A DNA stretch of 14,044 nt, taken from F-183 sp036502165 (GTDB lineage: Bacteria > Acidobacteriota > Terriglobia > Bryobacterales > Bryobacteraceae). Position 1 is the stretch's first letter. Every line of letters begins with the position of its first letter. The stretch spans positions 1 through 14,044 of the forward strand of contig DASXZC010000130.1 of assembly GCA_036502165.1 (NCBI GenBank), written 5' to 3'. Of the stretch, positions 1 through 5,549 are shown in pieces. The notes under the pieces are model-generated. The model saw nothing but the letters and a program-made list of their open reading frames with translations, ran no database searches and was not told where the DNA came from. The position numbers and the translations under genes were made by a program.

Positions 1-453
1 GTGGCATTGGTAGCAGTCATGGCGTTCCTGGGCACTTAGATTTTGGGCCTTCGTCTCGCCGTCGAAGGCGTCGTAGCCCCAGCCGCCGGTTGCGGCGTAG
101 AGATGGCTGTCTTTGACCATGACTCCGATGGCGCGGCGGGCGCCTTCGGTGGAGGCTCCGCTCTTTTGTTGATGCGTTTCGAGGACTTCGTCGGCGATGA
201 TGGAGCCGTCGGCGAAAGTCCCGCCGGTGCGGAAGGCTTCCATAGCTTTGTCGTTCGCATAGAAATGATAGATGCCCCCGGTGCACGGGCTTTCGCATGG
301 ATGTTTGGCGAAGGCGGTGTGCTTGGGGCCAACGATCGTGCTGTGCAAATGGTTCCAATGCCGGTAGCCTTCGGGGTAGGGCACGGGCGGGTCGGGGGCG
401 GTGGCGGCTTGCGCGAGGAAACAAAGGGCCAGGGTGCAGATCATCTTCTTCAT
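1..453 (-). CDS. Exported cytochrome P460 family protein, 3' end cut by the window edge
   Basis: Reading the reverse strand from the ATG at 453-451 gives 151 codons open to the window edge. The first 19 residues (MKKMICTLALCFLAQAATA) form a typical Sec signal peptide, so the product should be periplasmic. The body carries family hallmarks: GYRHWNHLHS after the signal, GGIYHFYANDKAMEAFRTG in the middle, then ADGSII, STEGARRAIGVMVKD and AATGGWGYDAF. The last five codons visible encode CYQCH, a CXXCH c-type haem attachment site, which in this family lies close to the C-terminus, so few residues are probably missing. Cytochromes P460 are mono-haem proteins; characterised members oxidise hydroxylamine, but many soil-bacterial homologues have no known substrate. 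A modest GGAAA lies about 9 bases before the ATG. The gene is divergent from a MocR regulator 80 bases away, which may control it (inference). Family is firm, substrate unknown. Confidence 0.88.
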   Translation of the reverse strand, partial: MKKMICTLALCFLAQAATAPDPPVPYPEGYRHWNHLHSTIVGPKHTAFAKHPCESPCTGGIYHFYANDKAMEAFRTGGTFADGSIIADEVLETHQQKSGASTEGARRAIGVMVKDSHLYAATGGWGYDAFDGETKAQNLSAQERHDCYQCH

Positions 454-460
454 ACGCTAG

Positions 461-489
461 TTTCCATGATGCCGGGCCATTGGTACAAT
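461..489 (+). promoter_or_regulatory. Candidate sigma70-type promoter of the MocR regulator gene
   Basis: TTTCCA at 461-466 (4 of 6 matches to the -35 consensus) and TACAAT at 484-489 (5 of 6 to the -10) are separated by exactly 17 bases. This predicts a start of transcription near 496 and a leader of about 38 bases before the ATG at 534. The match is by eye only, and promoter consensus in this phylum is not well defined. Confidence 0.45.
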
Positions 490-522
490 TGGAAGGTCCA
501 TATTGCAACTGCTTTTTGGACC
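477..522. promoter_or_regulatory. Candidate operator repeats between P460 and MocR genes
   Basis: Two elements overlap or follow the -10 box. CCATTGGTACAATTGG (477-492) is an imperfect palindrome with 6 of 8 pairs, and it contains ATTGG twice at 9-base spacing. GGTCCA (495-500) and TGGACC (517-522) are perfect inverted arms 16 bases apart. MocR-type regulators commonly bind repeats near their own and the divergent promoter, so this is a plausible operator for both autoregulation and control of the P460 gene. Binding is inferred, not shown. Confidence 0.4.
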
Positions 523-533
523 ACGGCGGGAGT

Positions 534-1976
534 ATGCCCAAAGACATCAGCTCGTTTGAACTTACGCTGGATGATCGGCCGCGGGATGCGACGTTGACGA
601 AGTGGTTGCACGACGGGTTGCGGCACGCGATTCTCGATGGGAGGCTGAGGCCGGGTACGCGTTTGCCGGCGACACGGGATTTTGCGAGGCAGTATGGAGT
701 TTCGCGTGGGACGGCGGTTACGGTGTTCGATCAACTGCTGTCGGACGGATATTTGCGCAGCCAGGTGGGATCGGGGACGTGGGTCAATGAGCTGCTGCCG
801 CAGCCGGCGACGGGTGGGGCTTTGCGGGCACGGCCGATGAGGCCGAGTCCGCCGGGGCCGCTAATTGGGTTGAAGTTTCCCCCGCAGGCGCGGCCGTTCC
901 GGTTGCATGAGCCGGCGATGGCGGAGTTTCCGGCGCAGGTATGGGCACGAGTCGCGAGCCGGCGGATGCGGCGGTTGTCGCCGGCGCTGTTGGTGGGCGG
1001 ACATCCGGGGGGACATGCGCCGTTGCGGGAGGCGATCGCGGGGTATCTGGCGTCGGCGAGGGGCGTGAAATGTTCGCCGGATCAGATCGTCGTGACGAGC
1101 GGGGTGCAGCAGGGGCTCGATATTCTGGCGCGGTTGTTGGTGGGACCTGGGGATTCGGTGTGGATGGAGGATCCGGGATATTTCGGGGCCGCGATGGCGT
1201 TTGGAAATGCGGGGGCGAATATGATTCCGGTGCCGGTTGACGGCGAGGGATTATCGGTCGCGCGGGGAATCGCGGCGGGCGGGCGAGTGAAGTGCGTGTA
1301 CGTGACTCCGGCGCATCAATTTCCTTTGGGGATGGCGATGTCGATCGAGAGGCGCGTCGAGTTGCTGGCCTGGGCGGCGGCGAGTGGGGTGTACATCATC
1401 GAGGATGATTACGACAGCGAGTTCCGGTTCGAAGGGAGGCCGGTGCCGGCGCTGCAGGGGCTCGACCGGCATGAGACGGTCGTTCATTTGGGGACGTTTA
1501 ATAAGCTTTTGTTTCCGGCGTTGCGGATGGGTTATGCGGTGTTGCCTCCGGCGCTCGCGGAGCGGTTCCTCGAGTTGCGGTATGGGACGGAGCTGCACGG
1601 ATCGAGTCTTGACCAAGCGGTGCTGTGCGACTTCATTGTCGAGGGGCATTTGGGGCGGCATATCCGAAGGATGCGGGAGTTGTATGGGGCGCGGCTCGAG
1701 GCGTTGTTGCAGGGCGGGCGGGAGTATTTGGCGGGGCTGCTGGAGATTTCGAGGATCCAGGCGGGGTTGTACACGATGGGTTATCTGCGCAATGGGATGA
1801 CGTCGCAGCAGGCGGAATCGGCAGCGACTGAGGCGCGGGTCGAGACGATGGGGCTCTATCGGTTTACGCGCGGGACGCCGGCGGCGGAGGACGGGTTGTT
1901 GTTGGGATTTGCGGCGTTTGATGAACAGGGGATCCGGAAGGGGCTGGCGAGTTTGGCTGGGGCGCTCTCCTCTTAG
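534..1976 (+). CDS. MocR family transcriptional regulator (GntR winged helix plus aminotransferase-fold domain)
   Basis: 480 residues, the usual length for MocR/PdxR-type regulators. Residues about 17-85 are a GntR winged helix: LTKWLHDGLRHAILDGRL, then GTRLPATRDFARQYGVSRGT and the wing GYLRSQVGSGTWV. Residues about 115-475 have the fold-type I PLP aminotransferase plan: GGHPGGHAPLREAIAGYLAS, IVVTSGVQQGLDIL, IIEDDYDSEFR, and HLGTFNKLLFPALRMGY, where Lys324 should bind PLP (Asn precedes it where Ser is usual). Such proteins are cytoplasmic DNA-binding regulators that sense PLP or an amino compound; the effector is not readable here. The ATG at 534 is chosen because the winged helix begins soon after it, and GGGAG sits just upstream, closer than usual. 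The frame stays open upstream, but that sequence is the divergent P460 gene read backwards. The stop TAG at 1974-1976 overlaps the M61 peptidase stop on the other strand. Likely targets: itself and the P460 gene (inference). Confidence 0.93.
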   Translation: MPKDISSFELTLDDRPRDATLTKWLHDGLRHAILDGRLRPGTRLPATRDFARQYGVSRGTAVTVFDQLLSDGYLRSQVGSGTWVNELLPQPATGGALRARPMRPSPPGPLIGLKFPPQARPFRLHEPAMAEFPAQVWARVASRRMRRLSPALLVGGHPGGHAPLREAIAGYLASARGVKCSPDQIVVTSGVQQGLDILARLLVGPGDSVWMEDPGYFGAAMAFGNAGANMIPVPVDGEGLSVARGIAAGGRVKCVYVTPAHQFPLGMAMSIERRVELLAWAAASGVYIIEDDYDSEFRFEGRPVPALQGLDRHETVVHLGTFNKLLFPALRMGYAVLPPALAERFLELRYGTELHGSSLDQAVLCDFIVEGHLGRHIRRMRELYGARLEALLQGGREYLAGLLEISRIQAGLYTMGYLRNGMTSQQAESAATEARVETMGLYRFTRGTPAAEDGLLLGFAAFDEQGIRKGLASLAGALSS

Positions 1977-1983
1977 CGCAGCC
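1955..1983. terminator. Stem-loop spanning the convergent stops of the MocR and M61 genes
   Basis: GGCTG (1955-1959) pairs with CAGCC (1979-1983), and inside it CGCT (1963-1966) pairs with AGCG (1975-1978). This gives about 9 base pairs with a 3-base bulge and an 8-base loop. Both stop codons (TAG at 1974-1976, TAA on the other strand at 1975-1973) lie in the loop and 3' arm. Neither strand has a proper T-tract after it, so intrinsic termination is uncertain; a 3'-end protective structure is an alternative. Confidence 0.35.
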
Positions 1984-3727
1984 AATTTGCGAGGATTCTG
2001 TTTTGCAGTTCGTCTCTTTGAGGGGACTCGCGGATCGTGTAGGTGCGTTGGGGCGTGATTGCGAGTTCCGCTTCGATGTCGCCGCGGTCGAGGTGGAGCT
2101 TTAAATGATCGCCGGGCTTCTTCGCGGCGATTGCGTCGCTGAGGACTTTCACGGTGGCTTTCGTGCCTTCCACTTCAAGTACGGTGTCGCCGGGATTGAG
2201 TCCGGCTTTGGCGGCGGGTGAGGCGGGGTCGACGTCGACGACGGTAAGGCCTGTGTCGCGGGCTTGCAGATTGGCGCCGAGGAATGCGCCTTTGCCTTCC
2301 TTTTCGGCTGCGTCAATGAGGAGTCCGGCATAGGCGAGGTATTTCGCGTAGTCCATTTCGCGGGGGGAAGCGGCGTATTCGAATACTTCTGGGAGGCTTG
2401 TGCCTGCGGCGCGTTCGCATTCCTCGCGGAATTCCAAGTCGGTGAAGCCGCGATGGCGCTGCTGATAATAGTTCCGATATAAGGCGCGCATGACGTCGTC
2501 GAGGGATTTGCGGTTTGCGCTTGCGTGGCGGATCGAGAGGTCGAGGATGAAGCCCAGCATGCCGCCGTTGTCGTAATAGGAAATGGTCGTATTGCGATCA
2601 TTGCCGACGCCGCCGGTCGACCAGGTAGTCCAACTGGATTCGACGGCGCTTTGGTAACGATGGCCGGGGGCATTCTCGAATTTGGCGATCGCGGCGCGGA
2701 GGACGTCGAGATATTGGGCGCGGGTGAAGAGTCCGGAGCGCAGGCAGAGGAGATCCTGATAGTAGACGCTGAGGCCTTCGCTGACCCAGAGCATGTGCGT
2801 GAGATTTTCGCGGCTGTAGTCGAAGGGGCCGAGGGCGATGGGGCGGATCCGCTTGACGTTGTAGTGATGGAAATATTCGTGGGCGACGTAGCTGAGCCAT
2901 TTCCTATAACCTTCGGGCGTCGAGAGATTCTTGCCGTTGAAGGCGATCGAAGAACTGTTGAGATGCTCGATGCCGCCGTTGCCTTGTCCCATTAAAAGGA
3001 ACGTGTAGTGTTGATAGGGAATGTCTCCGATTAAGTCGACCGAGGCTTGCACGATCTTTTGTAAGTCTTTTGTGATTTGCTCGCGGCTGATTGCGGGTGG
3101 GATGTCCTCGAGGGCGATGGTGTGCGGGACGCGGTTGACTTCGAAGTGCAGGAGCTCCTGCTTGCCCAGGAGGATCGGGGTGTCCATGAGGACGTCCACA
3201 TCGGGGGCGCGAAAGGTGTGGGGGTGATCCTTGACGGGGTCGAGTCCGGTCGAGATGGAAGTCCACGCTGCGGGGGCGTCGACTTCGACTGTGGCGGGGA
3301 GGTCGAGGCGGTTATCCACGTAGAGGAACAGGCTGGGCGGGGCGAGATAGGCGCGTGATTCATCCACCAGGCTTTGGGCGGCGAAGCGGGTGGTGGCGGC
3401 GACGTCGTAGTCGAGGATCGCGGAGTGGCTACCGGCGGTGACGATCCGCCAGGTGTTGCGGGTGGTCTTTTCCGAATCGAGCGGCTTGCCGTGATCGTCG
3501 GCGGCGTGGAACTTCGAGACCTTGTCGGCGTAGTAGAGGAGGCGGTAGAAGCCGGGCATCCACGCGGACATTTGGAAATCGTGCCATTCGCCTTCGAGTC
3601 CGTGGCAGCGCATGGTGACGTGCACGGACTTTGCGCTGGGATTGGGAATCGACAGCTTGAATTCGATCGACGGAACGGACGCGGCAAAGGCTACTGGCGC
3701 GAGAAAGAGAAGGAGGCTTCGAAGCAC
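1973..3727 (-). CDS. Secreted M61 family metallopeptidase with C-terminal PDZ domain
   Basis: 584 residues. Residues 1-16 (MLRSLLLFLAPVAFAA) are a Sec signal peptide, so it acts in the periplasm or outside the cell. Residues about 20-195 are the N-terminal beta domain of the M61 (glycyl aminopeptidase) family. The catalytic zinc site is HEYFH at 283-287, with the third ligand Glu317 in HMLWVSEGLS. The family's YYDNGGMLGFILDLSIR segment is at 384-400. Residues about 482-557 are a PDZ domain (TGLTVVDVDPASPAAKAGL, then PGDTVLEVEG). The domain order and all catalytic residues match active M61 enzymes; the family is known for aminopeptidase activity towards N-terminal Gly/Ala, though this protein's substrate is unknown. 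The start codon is GTG, supported by the signal peptide and by its position 9 bases after the DUF4097 gene's stop, which points to co-transcription. Its stop overlaps the convergent MocR stop by 4 bases. Confidence 0.93.
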   Translation of the reverse strand: MLRSLLLFLAPVAFAASVPSIEFKLSIPNPSAKSVHVTMRCHGLEGEWHDFQMSAWMPGFYRLLYYADKVSKFHAADDHGKPLDSEKTTRNTWRIVTAGSHSAILDYDVAATTRFAAQSLVDESRAYLAPPSLFLYVDNRLDLPATVEVDAPAAWTSISTGLDPVKDHPHTFRAPDVDVLMDTPILLGKQELLHFEVNRVPHTIALEDIPPAISREQITKDLQKIVQASVDLIGDIPYQHYTFLLMGQGNGGIEHLNSSSIAFNGKNLSTPEGYRKWLSYVAHEYFHHYNVKRIRPIALGPFDYSRENLTHMLWVSEGLSVYYQDLLCLRSGLFTRAQYLDVLRAAIAKFENAPGHRYQSAVESSWTTWSTGGVGNDRNTTISYYDNGGMLGFILDLSIRHASANRKSLDDVMRALYRNYYQQRHRGFTDLEFREECERAAGTSLPEVFEYAASPREMDYAKYLAYAGLLIDAAEKEGKGAFLGANLQARDTGLTVVDVDPASPAAKAGLNPGDTVLEVEGTKATVKVLSDAIAAKKPGDHLKLHLDRGDIEAELAITPQRTYTIRESPQRDELQNRILANWLR

Positions 3728-3736
3728 CTGTCAATC

Positions 3737-4693
3737 TTAGCGCTTGTCGATGTGGATCGACCCGTTTGACGTATTGAGGTCGATCAGCGGGCCGCCGGAG
3801 CCGATTCGCGAATCGAGGGAGTGGCGTTCGCCGTGTTCATCCTGATTGGCTTCACTCTCGCGGGAGGTTTCAAAATCGGAAGTGACTTTGGCGTGGCTGG
3901 TGCGGGCGTGGATGTCGGCGTTGGCGGTGCTGGGGAGGTGAATGCGGATCGAGGAGTTCGTCGTTGTGGCGCGCAGGTCGTGGCCGGCGTCGAGGGTGAC
4001 GTCGATGCGGCCGTTGCTGGTGATCATGCGGAGTGGACCTTTGCCATCCATGTGGGCGATGTGAAGTTCGATGTCGCCGTTGGTGGTGTGGGCGTCGACG
4101 GTTCCTCCATCCACGTCGCCTTCGATGCGGCCGTTGGTGGAGTTGAGAAGGGAGTCGCCCTGGCAGCTCGAGAGCTCGATGGATCCGTTGGTGGTGCGGC
4201 CTTCGATGCGGCCGTCGACGCGGGTGAACTTGAGTCCGCCGTTGGTGCTTTCAAGCGTGACGGGGGCGGCGACGCCTTCGACGTTGATACCTCCGTTGGT
4301 CGAGTGGATGCGGTCGAGGATCATGTGCTTGGGGACGCGGATGGTGTAGCGGGCTCCGGAATTGCCGTGGATCGTGTGCTGGCGCAGGGTGCGGATGGAG
4401 ACGAGGGTCGGCGTCGCGTTCGACTCAATTTTGACGTCGCTCAATTGCGATTGCGAACTGGCGTATTTGGTGGCGTTGACGTCGACTTCGTTCTTGTCCC
4501 AGGCGAGGATTTCGACGGAGCCGTTTTCGTTGTCGAGGGAGAGGCGGGATCCGGAGTCGACTTTGAAGTTGGCGTGGAAGTTTTCCTGATATTGGCCGCC
4601 GCCGTCGTTGCCGTCGAAGTCCACGCGGCAGGCGGAGGTCAAGAGAAGCGCCGCGGTGGCGCTCGTGTAAGCAAGGAAGCGGAGTGTAAGCAC
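3737..4693 (-). CDS. DUF4097 family beta-repeat protein, probable lipoprotein
   Basis: 318 residues from the GTG at 4693. A hydrophobic leader ends in LLLTSAC, a lipobox-like site with Cys22 as the putative lipidated residue (Thr at -3 is not ideal), so it is probably membrane-anchored and facing the periplasm. The rest is the DUF4097 pattern of short beta strands with a recurring TNG turn: Asn133, 151, 169, 187 and 205 are spaced exactly 18 residues apart, then Asn227, 246 and 310. This predicts a right-handed beta-solenoid-like stack. DUF4097 proteins have no established biochemical function; many sit near envelope or stress genes. A low-complexity acidic stretch (ETSRESEANQDEHGERHS) interrupts the last turns. 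The GTG at 4693 is preferred over one at 4702 because GAGGTGA lies 5 bases ahead of it and overlaps the upstream GTG. It is the middle gene of a run with the PaiB-like gene (58 bases upstream) and the M61 peptidase (9 bases downstream). Confidence 0.88.
   Translation of the reverse strand: MLTLRFLAYTSATAALLLTSACRVDFDGNDGGGQYQENFHANFKVDSGSRLSLDNENGSVEILAWDKNEVDVNATKYASSQSQLSDVKIESNATPTLVSIRTLRQHTIHGNSGARYTIRVPKHMILDRIHSTNGGINVEGVAAPVTLESTNGGLKFTRVDGRIEGRTTNGSIELSSCQGDSLLNSTNGRIEGDVDGGTVDAHTTNGDIELHIAHMDGKGPLRMITSNGRIDVTLDAGHDLRATTTNSSIRIHLPSTANADIHARTSHAKVTSDFETSRESEANQDEHGERHSLDSRIGSGGPLIDLNTSNGSIHIDKR
3953..4306 (-). repeat. Tandem 18-residue TNG repeat inside the DUF4097 gene
   Basis: Seven successive turns carry T-N-G, S-N-G or T-N-S followed by a short beta strand (for example STNGGINVEG, TTNGSIELSS, STNGRIEGDV). 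The first five are in strict 18-residue register (54 bases), the next two at 22 and 19. At the DNA level the plus strand shows recurring CCGTTGGTGG-like words. It is a protein-level repeat inside an intact gene. Confidence 0.8.
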
Positions 4694-4698
4694 GGAAT

Positions 4699-4705
4699 TC
4701 ACCTC
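4699..4705 (-). promoter_or_regulatory. Ribosome binding site that decides the DUF4097 gene start
   Basis: Minus-strand GAGGTGA is a 7-base match to the anti-Shine-Dalgarno core and ends 5 bases before the GTG at 4693. The alternative in-frame GTG at 4702 lies within this motif, so it has no comparable site of its own. Confidence 0.5.
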
Positions 4706-4751
4706 GGGTCAGAATTGGGTACGCTGCCCGGGTGCGGTTTGTTCCTTGGAT

Positions 4752-5492
4752 TTACGCTTTCGGCGGAGGGACGGGGTGGGCGGCGTAGAAGGCCGCGGTC
4801 AGGTCATAGAGGGACGGCAGGGGCTTTTCCTTTTTTAGGTGTTCGAGGATGCCGGCGCGGTCGCCTTCGTTGTGTTCCTGGCCGAGTTTGAATTTGCCCT
4901 CGAGGAGCTCGATGTTCATCTCGAAACCAACGATTCCGCCCAGCATTCCATTGATGTAGCTGTCGGGGAGCTTCGAGAAGTCGTAGCCGGTGTTGCGGTA
5001 GTCCTCATTTTTGGAGATCAGCTTCGCGAGCAGGGCGTGGAGTTCCGGTTTATCGGTGATGGGGCGGAGCTTGCCGGAGGCGTGGACGACTCCGAAATTC
5101 CAGGTGGGGACGGCGCGGTCGTGTTTCACATACCAGGTGGGGGAGATGTAGCCTTCGGGTCCGCGAAAGACGATGACGGCTTGTTGGGAATTGTCGAACG
5201 CTTTGATCTGTTGGTTGTTGCGGGCGATGTGGCCGTAGATGGTTCCGTAGTCGCCTTGGGTGCGGTTCATGAAGCACGGGATGTGCGTGATGCGGAGGGT
5301 CGGCGAGGCGGTGATGAGATCGACAAAGGAGTACGTCTCCATGAAATCGTGAAGGAATTTGCGGTCCTCGACGTGGTGGACTTTGGGGATGTAGAGAGAG
5401 TCATGGATTTCGTCGGCGGGAGCGGCTTCGAGATCGGTGAAAGCTCCGGCGAAGGCGAGAGTGGCCAATAGATTTCTTCGATCGACCTTCAT
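4752..5492 (-). CDS. FMN-binding PaiB-like protein with a twin-arginine-type leader
   Basis: 246 residues from the ATG at 5492. From residue 33 it follows the PaiB / FMN-binding negative regulator family: LYIPKVHHVEDRKFLHDFM, ITHIPCFMNR, GTIYGHIARNNQQ (83-95), VFRGPEGYISPTWYV (108-122), VPTWNFGVVHASGKLRPI (128-145), then NGMLGGIVGFEMNIELLEGKFKLGQ. These are the segments that build the flavin-binding split barrel in this family. Unlike ordinary members, which begin at the YIP motif, it carries about 30 extra residues, MKVDRRNLLATLAFAGAF..EAAPA, with paired arginines, a hydrophobic stretch and a small-residue end. That resembles a Tat signal, and Tat export suits a protein folded around a cofactor. 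The sequence reads through to an ATG at 5531, but that would put 13 residues before the leader and run into the pyruvate carboxylase start region. It is first in a run with the DUF4097 and M61 genes. A regulatory role by DNA binding would be unlikely if it is exported; flavin-dependent redox work or flavin binding is an alternative. Confidence 0.85.
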   Translation of the reverse strand: MKVDRRNLLATLAFAGAFTDLEAAPADEIHDSLYIPKVHHVEDRKFLHDFMETYSFVDLITASPTLRITHIPCFMNRTQGDYGTIYGHIARNNQQIKAFDNSQQAVIVFRGPEGYISPTWYVKHDRAVPTWNFGVVHASGKLRPITDKPELHALLAKLISKNEDYRNTGYDFSKLPDSYINGMLGGIVGFEMNIELLEGKFKLGQEHNEGDRAGILEHLKKEKPLPSLYDLTAAFYAAHPVPPPKA

Positions 5493-5528
5493 GATCGAAC
5501 CAGTATACAGGGGCTTGGCGCGGTGCGG

Positions 5529-5549
5529 CATGATAGTGAGTGCATCATG
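5529..5549 (+). repeat. Inverted repeat covering the pyruvate carboxylase start codon
   Basis: CATGAT (5529-5534) and ATCATG (5544-5549) are perfect arms around a 9-base loop, and the second arm contains the ATG of the pyruvate carboxylase gene. A third copy, CATGAT at 5490-5495, holds the start codon of the divergent PaiB-like gene read on the other strand. The arms are short and could be chance, or could affect initiation. Confidence 0.3.

Noticed and set aside
297..533. N-terminal extension of the MocR protein by 79 codons
   Set aside because: The extension is the reverse of the P460 coding sequence plus the promoter gap, and family members start just before the winged helix.
3953..4306. 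Regular repeats as a CRISPR array
   Set aside because: The 54-base period is degenerate, stays in frame and encodes TNG beta turns; there are no identical repeats with unique spacers.
3821..4891. 356-codon plus-strand frame opposite the DUF4097 gene
   Set aside because: Val/Gly/Asp-rich low-complexity translation opposite a well-supported lipoprotein; no family features.
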